From WHSM01 sp036375165 (lineage in GTDB: Bacteria > Actinomycetota > Actinomycetes > Mycobacteriales > Micromonosporaceae), in assembly GCA_036375165.1 (NCBI GenBank), contig DASUSI010000030.1, positions 1 through 64,000 of the forward strand: a DNA stretch of 64,000 nt. The letters run 5' to 3'. Position numbers and translations under genes: made by a program. Of this stretch, positions 51,680-61,017 are shown piece by piece. Each line of letters begins with the position of its first letter. Within the stretch, counting starts at the first letter, position 1. The notes beneath the pieces are model-generated. The model worked only from the letters and a program-made list of their open reading frames with translations. It was not told where the DNA came from and did not search any database.

Positions 51680-52339
51680 ATGGCGATCGTGATGGTGACC
51701 GGAGCGACCGGCGGGATCGGCTCGGCACTCGTGGAAATGCTTCGAAAGCGCGGCGACGACGTATACGGGGTGGGCCGCGACGAACAGACGCTGACTGCCC
51801 TGGGAGTCCGACCGGTGGTCGCGGACCTGACCCGCCCGCAGACGCTGGAATCGGTCGTGCCCCGACTGGAGCGGCTGGACGTTCTGGTGCACAACGCCGG
51901 GATCGTGACCCTCGGCAAAATTGCCGACACCCCGCACCAGGTCTGGCGTGACCACCTGAACGTCAACCTCGCCGCCGCCGCCGAGCTGACCCGGCTGCTG
52001 CTGCCGGCGCTGCGGGCGGCCCGGGGCCAGGTGGTGTTCGTGAACTCCGGCGCGGGGTTCAACGTCAGCCCCAACTGGGGGGCGTACGCCGCCAGCAAGT
52101 TCGGGTTGCGGGCGCTGGCGGACGCGCTCCGGGCCGAGGAACGGTCGCTGCGGGTGACCTCGATCCACCCGGGCCGTACCGCGACCGGGATGCAGCGGTC
52201 GGTACGGGAACAGGAAGGTGCCGAGTACCACCCGGACCAGTACATCCAACCGGACACCGTGGCCAGGCTGGTCCTCGCCGCGCTGGACACCACCCCGGAC
52301 GCTGAACTGATCGAGATGAAGGTCCGCTACCGCCTCTGA
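51680..52339 (+). CDS. short-chain dehydrogenase/reductase
   Basis: 219 residues from ATG. Coenzyme motif TGATGGIGSA (TGxxxGIG), NAG motif in LVHNAGIV, and the catalytic YxxxK in AYAASKFG (Tyr, Lys) with Ser in VNSGAG are present. It is a classical short SDR of unknown substrate. A 45-base divergent spacer separates it from dxs, and its last 13 bases overlap the end of the convergent methyltransferase gene. Confidence 0.9.
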   Translation: MAIVMVTGATGGIGSALVEMLRKRGDDVYGVGRDEQTLTALGVRPVVADLTRPQTLESVVPRLERLDVLVHNAGIVTLGKIADTPHQVWRDHLNVNLAAAAELTRLLLPALRAARGQVVFVNSGAGFNVSPNWGAYAASKFGLRALADALRAEERSLRVTSIHPGRTATGMQRSVREQEGAEYHPDQYIQPDTVARLVLAALDTTPDAELIEMKVRYRL

Positions 52340-53580
52340 TTGCGCGCTTCCGCGCCGGAAACGGTAGGCGGAACCAGCAGGGCGATGCACTCGACGTGGT
52401 GGGTCATCGGGAAGGCGTCGAAGCCGCGCAACCAGGCCAGCCGCCAGCCCAGCGTGCGGAAGGTCCGCACGTCGCGCGCCAGCGCGGCTGGGTCGCAGGC
52501 CACGTACGCCACCGCCCGGGGTCCGGCCGCCGCGATCCGGCGAACCACCTGGCCACCCGCACCGGAACGCGGCGGGTCCAGCACCACCATGTCGGCGTGG
52601 CGCATACTCCGGCGAGCCAGTACCCGCTCCACCCGACCTCGCACCACCCGGACCTGCGGCAGGTCGACGAGGTTGCCCCCAGGGTCCGGTCCTGGGTCCG
52701 ACTCCACCATCACCAGCCGGCCCCCCGGCCCCACCCGAGACGCCAGGGCAGCGGCGAACAACCCGGCACCGGCGTACAGGTCCCAGGCGTGTTCCCCCGG
52801 CTGGGGCTCCAGCAGCTCCAGTACGTATCGCGTGAAGGTGTCCGCGGCCGCTGGATGGACCTGCCAGAACGCGTCTGGGCGCAGCCACCAGTCCCGTCCC
52901 GCCGCGTGCTCGCTCACCTCGGCGGGACCGCTCACCAGCGTCAGACCCCCGGATCGCTCGCGGCACACCGTGACCTCGCCACCAGCACCGCGTACCGCGA
53001 GCACACCGGATGTGCCGGACCACCGGTTGTCGGTGACCGGGGCTGCCTGAATCTCCGGTGCCGCGATCAGGCAGCGGTCGACCGGCAGCACTTCGTGGGA
53101 GCGGTGCCGACGCAGCCCGGCCCGACCGTCACCGGACACCGCGTACCGGACTCTGGTACGCCACCCCAGCGCTCCGCCCGGCAACGACTCCACCGTGAAT
53201 CCACCCGGCAACCCGTCGAGTTCGGCGGCGGTCAGCCCACCGATTCGCAGCAACTGCTCCCGCACCACCATGGCCTTCAACCGGCGCTGCGCCTCGGGTG
53301 CGACGTGCTGGAAGTCGCAGCCGCCGCAGCGTCCCGGGCCGGTGTACGGGCACGGTGTGGCCACCCGGTCCGGCGATCCGGTGAGCACCTCGACCGCGTC
53401 GGCACGCAGGTAACCGCGGCGGGACTCGGTGACCCGCGCCCTGACCCGCTCACCGGGCAGGGTGTGCCGCACGAACACCACCTGCCCCTGGTGTCGTGCC
53501 ACGAAGTGCCCGCCGTGCGCCACCTGCCCGATGTCGAGGTCCAGCAGCTCCCCGACTGCGGGGAGGCGTGCCGTGGTCAC
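52327..53580 (-). CDS. TrmA/RumA-type SAM-dependent RNA methyltransferase
   Basis: 417 residues from GTG. A TRAM-like OB domain (about 8-65) is followed by a CxxC-type cluster region (CPYTGPGRCGGCDFQH) and the methyltransferase core. DLYAGAGLFAAALASR is the SAM motif, VVLDPPRSGAG contains the DPPR catalytic loop, and YVACDPAALARD has the nucleophile-region Cys. It would methylate a uridine C5 in tRNA or rRNA. It corresponds to Rv2689c in remembered order. Its start overlaps the permease stop (GTGA). Confidence 0.9.
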   Translation of the reverse strand: MTTARLPAVGELLDLDIGQVAHGGHFVARHQGQVVFVRHTLPGERVRARVTESRRGYLRADAVEVLTGSPDRVATPCPYTGPGRCGGCDFQHVAPEAQRRLKAMVVREQLLRIGGLTAAELDGLPGGFTVESLPGGALGWRTRVRYAVSGDGRAGLRRHRSHEVLPVDRCLIAAPEIQAAPVTDNRWSGTSGVLAVRGAGGEVTVCRERSGGLTLVSGPAEVSEHAAGRDWWLRPDAFWQVHPAAADTFTRYVLELLEPQPGEHAWDLYAGAGLFAAALASRVGPGGRLVMVESDPGPDPGGNLVDLPQVRVVRGRVERVLARRSMRHADMVVLDPPRSGAGGQVVRRIAAAGPRAVAYVACDPAALARDVRTFRTLGWRLAWLRGFDAFPMTHHVECIALLVPPTVSGAEARNQRR

Positions 53581-55604
53581 TTGCGCAACACGAGATCGTC
53601 CGCCGACTCGTCCTCCGACGGCCAGCCGTGACCGCCGAGCCGCCGGTCCAGCCGCGCCAGGTCGCGCAGTTCGCTGGATTCCAGTTGCCAGGGAACACTG
53701 GTCACCATCACCCCGGGCTCGAACAGCAGTCGGGTCTTCAGCCGCAACGCGCTCTGGTTGTGCAACAGGTGCTCCCACCAACGCCCCACCACGTACTCCG
53801 GGATGAACACGGTGACCACGTCGCGGGGGCTCTTACGGCGAATCGACTTGACATAGTCGATCACCGGGGTGGTCATCTCCCGGAACGGAGAATCAATCAC
53901 GGTGAGCGGCACCGGCATGTCCCGCTCATCCCATTCCGCCTGCAACCCGCGGGTGTCCTCCTCGTCCACGTTCACGGTCACCGCCGTGAGAGTGTCCGGC
54001 CGGGTGGCCTGAGCGTAGGACAGCGCCCGCAGGGTCGGCAGGTGCAGCTTGCTGACCAGCACCATCGCGTGGTTGCGGGCCGGCAGCACAGGCCGTTCGT
54101 GGGACGGTTGCAGTTCGTCGGCCACCCTGTCGTAGTGCCGCCGGATGCCGAGCATCAGCAGGTAGATCACCGCCATCGCGACCAGCGAGATCCACGCGCC
54201 GTGGGTGAACTTGGTGGCCAGCACGATCGCCAGGACACTGGCGGTCATCACGCAGCCGAAGGCGTTGGTCGCCTGGGCACGCCGCATCCGACGCCTCGCG
54301 GCGGGATCCCGCTCGGCACGCAGCAACCGGCTCCAGTGCCGGATCATCCCGCTCTGGGAGATCACGAAGGAGACGAACACCCCGACGATGTAGAGCTGGA
54401 TCAAAGCGCTCTCGTTGGCGTCGAACGCGACCACCAGGATGCTCGCGAACACCGCCAGGAACAGGATCCCGTTGGAGAACGCCAGGCGGTCGCCCCGGGT
54501 GTGCAACTGCCGGGGCAGGTACCGGTCCTGCGCGAGGATCGAGCCGAGCACCGGGAAGCCGTTGAACGCGGTGTTCGCGGCCAGCACCAGGATCAGGCCG
54601 GTGACCGCGGCGACGTAGAAGAACCCGGGCGGGAAATGGTCGAAGACCGACTCGGCGAGCTGGGCGATCATGGTCTTCTGGTGATAGCCGTCGGGTGCGC
54701 CGACCAACTGTCGTGCCGGGTCCTCGGCCATCCGCACGTCCATCACCCGGCCAAGCATCAACAGGCCCAGGAACATCGTGATCGAGATGGCGCCCATCAT
54801 CAGCAGCGTGGTGGCCGCGTTCTTGCCCTTGGGCGGACGGAACGCCGGCACCCCGTTGGCGATCGCCTCCACGCCGGTCAACGCCGCACATCCCGAGGAG
54901 AAGGTTCGCAGCAGCAAGAACGCGAACGCCAGCCCGGCCAGGGGCGCATCCTCGGTCCGCAGGTCGAACGGGGCGCTTTCCGCCCGCAACGGCTCGCCGA
55001 GCACGTAGATCCGGAAGAACCCGTACGCCACCAGCCCCAGGATCCCCAGTACGAACCCGTACGTCGGGATCGCGAACGCGGTGCCGGACTCCTTCACGCC
55101 CCGCAGGTTCACCGCGACCAGCAGTGCGATCGCGACCAGCGAGAACAGCACCCGGTGGTGTTCCACGAACGGCACCGCGGATCCGACATTGGCAGCCGCG
55201 GCGGCGATCGACACCGCCACGGTCAGCACGTAGTCAACCAGCAGTGCGCTGGCCACGGCCAACCCGAAGCCACGGCCGTGGTTGACGTTCGCGACCTCGT
55301 AGTCGCCGCCGCCGGACTGGTACGCGCGGACATTCTGCCGGTACGAGGCGACCACGGCGACCAGTACCACGGCGATCAGCAGCCCGATCCACGGTCCGTA
55401 CGAGTACGCCCCGATCCCGGCCACGGAAAGCACCAGAAAGATCTGTTCCGGGGCGTACGCCACGGACGAGAGCGGATCAGAGGCGAACACCGGGAGCGCG
55501 ATCCGCTTCGGGAGCAGGGTGTGCTGCAGACGATCGGTGCGGAACGGCCGGCCCAGCAGTAGACGCTTCAGTAGCGAGGTGGGGCTTGCCACGGCGGTCA
55601 GCAT
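53577..55604 (-). CDS. APC-superfamily permease with soluble C-terminal domain
   Basis: 675 residues from ATG (MLTAVASPTS). About 12 membrane helices between residues 45 and 500 (for example FASDPLSSVAYAPEQIFLVL, conserved in the potassium/amino-acid APC group) are followed by a cytosolic C-terminal region. The family seems to move amino acids or cations. It is the partner, in opposite orientation, of two TrkA genes (55708 onward), as in mycobacteria (Rv2690c, as I remember). The 103-base divergent gap could hold shared control. Confidence 0.88.
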   Translation of the reverse strand: MLTAVASPTSLLKRLLLGRPFRTDRLQHTLLPKRIALPVFASDPLSSVAYAPEQIFLVLSVAGIGAYSYGPWIGLLIAVVLVAVVASYRQNVRAYQSGGGDYEVANVNHGRGFGLAVASALLVDYVLTVAVSIAAAAANVGSAVPFVEHHRVLFSLVAIALLVAVNLRGVKESGTAFAIPTYGFVLGILGLVAYGFFRIYVLGEPLRAESAPFDLRTEDAPLAGLAFAFLLLRTFSSGCAALTGVEAIANGVPAFRPPKGKNAATTLLMMGAISITMFLGLLMLGRVMDVRMAEDPARQLVGAPDGYHQKTMIAQLAESVFDHFPPGFFYVAAVTGLILVLAANTAFNGFPVLGSILAQDRYLPRQLHTRGDRLAFSNGILFLAVFASILVVAFDANESALIQLYIVGVFVSFVISQSGMIRHWSRLLRAERDPAARRRMRRAQATNAFGCVMTASVLAIVLATKFTHGAWISLVAMAVIYLLMLGIRRHYDRVADELQPSHERPVLPARNHAMVLVSKLHLPTLRALSYAQATRPDTLTAVTVNVDEEDTRGLQAEWDERDMPVPLTVIDSPFREMTTPVIDYVKSIRRKSPRDVVTVFIPEYVVGRWWEHLLHNQSALRLKTRLLFEPGVMVTSVPWQLESSELRDLARLDRRLGGHGWPSEDESADDLVLRK

Positions 55605-55707
55605 ACGTCCCGGAGTAACAGTCGTCGGCACGCAGGCACTACCGTGGGTAGATCGGTGTAGCCTGCCGCATGCACCGGGCGTAACGAGTCGGTTCCTGGA
55701 GGCTGCC

Positions 55708-56373
55708 GTGCACGTCGTGATCATGGGTTGCGGCCGGGTCGGGTCGACCCTCGCCCAAAGCCTCGAAGCCCTGGGCCACTCGGTGGCGATCATCGACCGG
55801 AAGCCGGAGGCGTTCCGGCGGTTGGGTAGCGACTTCGGTGGCCTGACAGTGACCGGGATGGGGTTCGACCGAGACGTGCTGGTGGAGGCCGGCGTGGAGC
55901 ACGCGGAGGCCTTCGCGGCGGTCTCCTCCGGCGACAACTCCAACATCATCTCGGCCCGGGTGGCACGCGAGACGTTCGGGGTACAGCGTGTGGTGGCCCG
56001 GATCTACGACCCGAAACGAGCGGCTGTGTACGAGCGGCTGGGGATCCCCACGGTGGCCACCGTACGCTGGACCGCGGACCGGATCATGCGGCACATCGTC
56101 CCGGAGGGACACGCGGAGATCTGGCGGGATCCTACGAACGCGGTGTCGATCATCGAGGTTCCGGTCCACCCGACCTGGGTTTCCCGACCGTTGCGTCAAC
56201 TGGAGGACGTGACCGGTGCCCGGGCCGCGTACCTGATCCGGTTCGGGATCGGCACCCTGCCCACCAGGTCCACCGTGATCCAGGACGGCGACCAGGTCTT
56301 CATGCTGGTAACTGATGAGATCACCGATACGGTCCTGAAGTCGGCGAGCGGACCGCCGGAGGGGAGCCATTGA
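55708..56373 (+). CDS. TrkA-type potassium regulator, first copy
   Basis: 221 residues from GTG with TGGAGGCTGCC. HVVIMGCGRVGSTLAQSLEA is the Rossmann NAD-binding start; an RCK-C domain (about 140-215) follows. It is like CeoB/TrkA of M. tuberculosis (Rv2691) as I remember, a gating subunit of a cation transporter. The stop overlaps the next start by one base (TGATG). No TrkH/KtrB channel is encoded in the window. Confidence 0.9.
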   Translation: MHVVIMGCGRVGSTLAQSLEALGHSVAIIDRKPEAFRRLGSDFGGLTVTGMGFDRDVLVEAGVEHAEAFAAVSSGDNSNIISARVARETFGVQRVVARIYDPKRAAVYERLGIPTVATVRWTADRIMRHIVPEGHAEIWRDPTNAVSIIEVPVHPTWVSRPLRQLEDVTGARAAYLIRFGIGTLPTRSTVIQDGDQVFMLVTDEITDTVLKSASGPPEGSH

Positions 56374-57047
56374 TGCGGGTCGCGATCGCGGGCGCGGGCA
56401 ACGTGGGTCGCTCGATCGCCCAGGAGCTGATCGAGAACGGCCACCAGGTGCTGCTGATCGAGCGGGACCCGGCGATGTTGCGCCCGGAGCGGGTACCCGC
56501 CGCGGAGTGGCTGCTCGCTGACGCCTGCGAGTTGTCCAGTCTGCTGGAGGCCGATGTCGCGAGTTGCGACGTGGTGGTGGCGGCGAGCGGCGACGACAAG
56601 GTGAACCTGGTGGTCTCGCTGCTGGCGAAGACCGAGTTCGCGGTGCCCCGGGTGGTGGCGCGGGTGAACCGGGCCGAGAACGAGTGGCTGTTCAACGAGC
56701 AGTGGGGAGTGGACGTCTCGGTGAGCAAGCCGCGGCTGCTGGCCGCTCTGGTGGAAGAGGCCGTGACGGTCGGCGACCTGGTGCGGTTGATGACCTTCCG
56801 GCAGGGCCAGGCCAACCTGGTGGAGATCACGCTACCTGGATCCGCCCCCTACGTCGGGCACCCGGTACGTGACCTGCGGCTTCCCCGGGACAGTGCGCTG
56901 GTTGCCATCGTACGAGGCCGACGGGTGCTGGTGCCGACACCGGACGACCCGTTGGAAGAGGGCGACGAACTGGTGTTCGTCTGCGTCGCGGAAGTGGAAG
57001 AGTCGGTTCGCAACGTGGTGCTGGGCGCGGACCGCGCGGTGAGCTGA
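56373..57047 (+). CDS. TrkA-type potassium regulator, second copy
   Basis: 224 residues from ATG. RVAIAGAGNVGRSIAQELIE is the NAD-binding motif; HPVRDLRLPRDSALVAIVRG lies in the C-terminal RCK-C domain (about 140-215). It pairs with the first copy, like CeoC (Rv2692, as I remember), and both probably gate the same transporter. Sequence similarity with copy one is in the Rossmann half. Confidence 0.9.
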   Translation: MRVAIAGAGNVGRSIAQELIENGHQVLLIERDPAMLRPERVPAAEWLLADACELSSLLEADVASCDVVVAASGDDKVNLVVSLLAKTEFAVPRVVARVNRAENEWLFNEQWGVDVSVSKPRLLAALVEEAVTVGDLVRLMTFRQGQANLVEITLPGSAPYVGHPVRDLRLPRDSALVAIVRGRRVLVPTPDDPLEEGDELVFVCVAEVEESVRNVVLGADRAVS

Positions 57048-57056
57048 GGCCGACTC

Positions 57057-57085
57057 GTCCACATCGGACGGTGTCCACACCGGAC
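57057..57085. repeat. tandem GTCC-N5-GGAC hairpins between convergent genes
   Basis: GTCCACATCGGAC (57057-57069) and GTCCACACCGGAC (57073-57085) are 12/13 identical, 16 bases apart, and each is itself a small hairpin. They lie in the 40-base gap between trkA copy two and the DUF427 gene and could act as a bidirectional terminator. Confidence 0.4.
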
Positions 57086-57087
57086 AG

Positions 57088-57825
57088 TCAGGAGTGCTGC
57101 TGCCGCTCACCGTCGAGCCACAGGTCGACCCGCTCGTCGTAGAAACCGGCCAGACCCGCGATCTTCTGGCTTTCCGGCAGTGGTGAACGGTAGCACCACA
57201 CCAGGTCCTGGTGCACGGTGCCACCGACCGCGACGTGCCAGTAGGTCGCGGTTCCCTTGTACGGGCATCGCGTGAGTGTGTCCGAGGGTCGTAGCAGGTT
57301 CATCCGCAGGTCGGCCTGCGGCAGGTAGTAGCGCGGTGGCAGACCGGTCTCGAACAGGATCCGGGGCTGGTGGGAGTCCGCCAGGGTCACTCCGTCCAGT
57401 TCGACCAGGACGTGCCGGGAACTGGCCAGGATGTCGATCCGGGTGTACGGACTACGCGGATGGACATAGACCGGCTCGTCTTCCTCGAACCATTCGTCCA
57501 TCGCGGACCAACGCAGCCTGACCAGGTCCCGCAACGGCTCCAGCGTGGAGTTGTGATAGCGGCACGCCGCGCCTGCGGCCTTCCCGACGGGGAGCACGAC
57601 GTCGTAGAGTGTGCCGTTGCCCAGTCCCGGTGTGTCCCGACTGCCTCCGGTCGGCACCAGGTCCGCCCGGACGTCTCGCACTGGCAGGTAGTACGTGGGG
57701 TAGTACGGGTTCTCCCACACCAGGAACGGACTCCTGGTGTCGGCGACCAATTCGCCGCCGAGGTAGGTGCGAACCCGCTTCAGGCATCGCTCCACCCGGA
57801 CCGGTGTGCTGGCCGTATCCGCCAT
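57088..57825 (-). CDS. DUF427 protein
   Basis: 245 residues from ATG with GGGAGGAC upstream. Two copies of the DUF427 domain are visible: SPFLVWENPYYPTYYLPVRD and, later, PRILFETGLPPRYYLPQADL with LTRCPYKGTATYWHVAV. The repeated YYLP-type and CPYKG-type segments are characteristic. Function is unknown. It interrupts the otherwise conserved trk-DUF3159 order. Confidence 0.85.
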   Translation of the reverse strand: MADTASTPVRVERCLKRVRTYLGGELVADTRSPFLVWENPYYPTYYLPVRDVRADLVPTGGSRDTPGLGNGTLYDVVLPVGKAAGAACRYHNSTLEPLRDLVRLRWSAMDEWFEEDEPVYVHPRSPYTRIDILASSRHVLVELDGVTLADSHQPRILFETGLPPRYYLPQADLRMNLLRPSDTLTRCPYKGTATYWHVAVGGTVHQDLVWCYRSPLPESQKIAGLAGFYDERVDLWLDGERQQHS

Positions 57826-57870
57826 GAAGTCCTCCCTTGACAACCGCAGGCGACCATGCGACGCCTGTGG

Positions 57871-58584
57871 TCAGGATGCCGCCTCGGCACCGCGCGGGTC
57901 CTGGTCGGCCGACTGCGGACCAGCCACCGGTTCCACCCCGGCGGGGTCCGCGTCCATGGCACGGCGGACCGCCCAGACGGTCACCCCGAGCAGCAGCAGG
58001 TAGGGCGGGTACCCCATGCTGAGCCGTGCGATGCCGAGCAGGGTCGGCTCGTTCACCAGCCAGAGCCAGCCCTGCACCACTCCCTTGAGCAGGAAGGTGG
58101 CTGCCCACAGCACGGTCAGCCACTGGAAGGTACGCAGCAGCCGCGCCCGGTGGCGCCAGGTGTGTTTGCCGCCGGCCGCGATCACCGCCCAGACGTATCC
58201 GATGGCCGGATGCCGGGCAGCCGCGGAGAGCATCAGTAGTGCCCCGTACAGGAACGACATCAGGATGCCAGGCAGGTAGTAGTTCTTCGCGTCGCCGGTA
58301 CGCCACGCGATCACCGCGCCGATGCCCACGCCGAACAGGCCGTTGACCGCGTGCCGGATCGGCTCCCGCTGGGCCGCCCGGAACGCCACGATTCCAAGCG
58401 CCACCGCCACCGACCCGATCAGGGCCGGATTGAGCGACCAGATCACGTTGACGACCACGAACACCAGAACCGGGATGCTGGACTCGGTCAGCCCGCGTAC
58501 CCCGCCGAGCTGTTCGGCGAGCTGTTCGGAGAAACTGGGCTCGACAGATCCGTCACGGTCGGCGGTTTGTGCCTGATCGGTCAC
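57871..58584 (-). CDS. DUF3159 membrane protein
   Basis: 237 residues from GTG with AAGGAGCTGCC. QLGGVRGLTESSIPVLVFVV opens the DUF3159 domain; about six membrane helices follow (for example NALFGVGIGAVIAW-like LFGVGIGAVIAWRTGDAKNY). It matches Rv2693c in remembered order. Function unknown; may sense or regulate at the membrane. Confidence 0.88.
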   Translation of the reverse strand: MTDQAQTADRDGSVEPSFSEQLAEQLGGVRGLTESSIPVLVFVVVNVIWSLNPALIGSVAVALGIVAFRAAQREPIRHAVNGLFGVGIGAVIAWRTGDAKNYYLPGILMSFLYGALLMLSAAARHPAIGYVWAVIAAGGKHTWRHRARLLRTFQWLTVLWAATFLLKGVVQGWLWLVNEPTLLGIARLSMGYPPYLLLLGVTVWAVRRAMDADPAGVEPVAGPQSADQDPRGAEAAS

Positions 58585-58622
58585 GGCAGCTCCTTGTGCT
58601 GGTACGGCGGGGCAGGTCGCGG

Positions 58623-59009
58623 TTACCTGGGCGGCTCCAGTTCGTAGTACGGGTTGTAGATGACCTTGCGGTCGTCCCGCACCGCCATTCGTCCCTTCGC
58701 CGTCAGGTGCCGTCCCGGCTCGATCCCCGCGATACGCCGACGACCTAGCCACACCAGGGTGACCGAATCACTGCCGTCGAAGAGATCGGCCTCCAGGGTG
58801 GGCCAGTTGGTGCGAGGCGTGTATACCACGGTACGCAGCCGACCCGTGACCGCGACCAGTTGGCCGCGACATGCTTCCGACGCCCGGGTACAGCCGGTAC
58901 GCAAGGTCGCCCGTTGCAGTTCTTCGGCCTCCAACTCGGCGTCGGAGGCGACCAGCCTGCGAAAGAACCGACGTAACGGAGGCTCAGCACGCTCGGAATC
59001 ATTCACCAT
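58623..59009 (-). CDS. OB-fold nucleic-acid-binding protein
   Basis: 128 residues from ATG. LRRFFRRLVASDAELEAEE precedes an OB-fold (GQLVAVTGRLRTVVYTPR, DGSDSVTLVWLGRRRIAGIE) like the tRNA_anti/RecG wedge type; it fits Rv2694c. It may bind RNA or single-stranded DNA. Located 38 bases before DUF3159 in the same operon. Confidence 0.82.
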   Translation of the reverse strand: MVNDSERAEPPLRRFFRRLVASDAELEAEELQRATLRTGCTRASEACRGQLVAVTGRLRTVVYTPRTNWPTLEADLFDGSDSVTLVWLGRRRIAGIEPGRHLTAKGRMAVRDDRKVIYNPYYELEPPR

Positions 59010-59062
59010 CCTGGCAACCTTCCCGAAACGGACGGCACACGAAAATTCTACTTCGAATCCGG

Positions 59063-59824
59063 TTAGCGACGGCGTACGGAACCCCGGCCGTCATCCGCCG
59101 TGTGATCCCGCCCCTCATCGCCGGCCTGCGGCTCGGCCTGTTGAGCCGCCAACTGCTCGGCGAGTTGCTGCGGCAACCGCAAGGGAAGCGGCTCACGTAC
59201 CGGCCGCGCGTCCTTGTCCCGCTCCACCACCAGTCCGTCGAGACACTCGTCAAGCGCGGTGCCGGCGGCGGCGTCCGTGGCCGCCCGCCCCTGGTAGAGC
59301 CCTCGAACAAACCATCGGGGACCGTCGACACCGACGAACCGAAGATCCTTCGGGCCGTTCGGCGTGCGGACCCGGGCCCGCAGCTCCACGCCGAAGCGGC
59401 CCCGGCCCTCCTCCACCGTGCCGCCCTCGGCCACGATCGAGGTTTTCAGCTCGTCGCGGATCTCCTGCCAGATTCCATCCGTACGGGGTGCGGCGAACGC
59501 TCCCACCTGCAGCGCACTGTCACCGGACACCAGCACCACGTCGGAGGCGTCCCCCTCCGGAGTCGCCTGCATCCGGATCTCGACACCGTCCACCCGCGGA
59601 ATCTTCAAACTCCCCAGATCCAGGCGTTCGAGGTCGTCGCCGTCGGGGACCTCCGACACGTCGTACGGTCCGCCTTCCCGCTCGGGCGCCTCGTCGCCGG
59701 ACAGGCCGCCCACGTACTCTTCGAGGGCCTCCTCATCGTCGTCACCGTCCGTGGCGGCCGTCTCAGTGAAGATGTCGCCGTCCTCCGCGTGCCGGCCAGG
59801 GCGGCGGCGCCGGAAGAGATTCAC
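59063..59824 (-). CDS. DUF3710 protein
   Basis: 253 residues from GTG that overlaps the dut stop (GTGA). An acidic N-terminal tail (about 1-60) is followed by the DUF3710 core: GPYDVSEVPDGDDLERLDLG, RMQATPEGDASDVVLVSGD, EGRGRFGVELRARVRTPNG and VDGPRWFVRGLYQG. Unknown function. Consistent with Rv2696c in remembered order. Confidence 0.88.
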   Translation of the reverse strand: MNLFRRRRPGRHAEDGDIFTETAATDGDDDEEALEEYVGGLSGDEAPEREGGPYDVSEVPDGDDLERLDLGSLKIPRVDGVEIRMQATPEGDASDVVLVSGDSALQVGAFAAPRTDGIWQEIRDELKTSIVAEGGTVEEGRGRFGVELRARVRTPNGPKDLRFVGVDGPRWFVRGLYQGRAATDAAAGTALDECLDGLVVERDKDARPVREPLPLRLPQQLAEQLAAQQAEPQAGDEGRDHTADDGRGSVRRR

Positions 59825-60306
59825 TCCGCTGCCTCCTGCTGCTGGACTCCGAAACCTCCGGTCGAGCCGTGTCCGTCCACGCCACGACTGGAGTCGGGGA
59901 GATCGGCGACCAAGTGGAACCGCGCCCGTTCCACGGCCTGCACCACCAACTGCGCGATCCGGTCACCGCGCATCACCCGGGCAGTCACCGCCGGGTCATG
60001 GTTGATCAGATTGACCTTGACCTCGCCACGGTAACCCGCATCGACGGTACCCGGCGCGTTCAGCACCGTCACTCCGAGACGTACCGCCAGGCCAGAACGC
60101 GGATGCACCAGCCCGACGTAGCCTTCTGGAAGTGCGATCGCCAGCCCGGTACGGACCAACGCCCGACCACCCGGGGGGATCTCCACCGACTCGGCAGCGA
60201 CCAGGTCGGCACCAGCGTCACCCTGGTGTGCGTATGCCGGAACCGGTACATCGGGGTCGATCCGACATACCAGCACGTCGACGGTCCCGGCTCGGATATG
60301 GGTCAC
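59821..60306 (-). CDS. dut: dUTP diphosphatase
   Basis: About 161 residues. Trimeric dUTPase motifs in order: HQGDAGADL, VHPRSGLAVR, GTVDAGYRGEVKVNLIN, MRGDRIAQLVVQ, and C-terminal HGSTGGFG (motif 5, phosphate lid). It hydrolyses dUTP to dUMP, keeping uracil out of DNA. The start is uncertain: GTG 60306 has GGAG six bases upstream and gives 161 residues; GTG 60276 gives 151. Coupled to DUF3710 by overlap. Confidence 0.9.
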   Translation of the reverse strand: MTHIRAGTVDVLVCRIDPDVPVPAYAHQGDAGADLVAAESVEIPPGGRALVRTGLAIALPEGYVGLVHPRSGLAVRLGVTVLNAPGTVDAGYRGEVKVNLINHDPAVTARVMRGDRIAQLVVQAVERARFHLVADLPDSSRGVDGHGSTGGFGVQQQEAAE

Positions 60307-60531
60307 GCCACGCTCCGCTCTCCCGACAGATCCAATCCACGCGGGGGTACCCGGCACCGGACGGCCCGGATCCCGCTGATTCCCCGAGACATGCCCGCGC
60401 TCGGCTTCGTGTGTCCGCTCCTCACCCACCGCGGTGCTCACCCGCCGTCGCGTCGCTTGCAGGACTATAGGCAGGTCCGTCACGAGCCGGGTGCCCCGCC
60501 CCGCCGGCCGGGACACCCGTACCCTCGGGGA

Positions 60532-61017
60532 GTGCCTGACGAAATCCCGCTTCGGTACACGGAACGGCTGTTCCTGCCCTGGTGGCTGTGGATCGTCGGG
60601 TTCTCGGTGGCGGGTCTGCTGGCCGCCGAAATCCACCTTGGGGCACCGGGACTGCGGTCCTGGGTGCCGTACGCGATTCTCCTACCGGTCACCGGAGTTG
60701 GCCTGTGGTGGCTTGGCCGGATCCGGATCGCCGTGGCGGGCGACGTGCTCGAGGTCGACGACGCCCGACTGCCGGTGCGGTACATCGCCGCCGTGGAGTT
60801 GCTGAGTCCGGAACAGAAGCGGGAGTTGCTCGGGCCCCGCGCTCACCCCTTCGCTTTCGTGGTGCAGCGACCGTGGATCCGGGGTGTGGCCAAGGTGATC
60901 TTGTCCGACCCAGAGGACCCCACACCGTATTGGGTGGTGAGCTGCCGCAGGCCGGACCAACTGGCCGCGGCGGTCAGGGCAGCGGCATCTGCACAACCCG
61001 GCACCGGCGGCGCTTAG
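60532..61017 (+). CDS. DUF3093 membrane protein
   Basis: 161 residues from GTG. Two membrane helices (about 15-35 and 45-62) followed by a short beta-rich region (RIAVAGDVLEVDDARLPVRY, WVVSCRRPDQLAAAV). Typical of DUF3093 (Rv2698-like). Divergent from dut with a 225-base gap in which I see no further gene or motif. Its last bases overlap the convergent EcsC-like gene. Confidence 0.85.
   Translation: MPDEIPLRYTERLFLPWWLWIVGFSVAGLLAAEIHLGAPGLRSWVPYAILLPVTGVGLWWLGRIRIAVAGDVLEVDDARLPVRYIAAVELLSPEQKRELLGPRAHPFAFVVQRPWIRGVAKVILSDPEDPTPYWVVSCRRPDQLAAAVRAAASAQPGTGGA

Noticed and set aside
51635..53023. Upstream extension of the dxs reading frame to over 1,100 codons
   Set aside because: The extension overlaps the SDR and methyltransferase genes on the opposite and same strand; Dxs family sequence starts at 51634.
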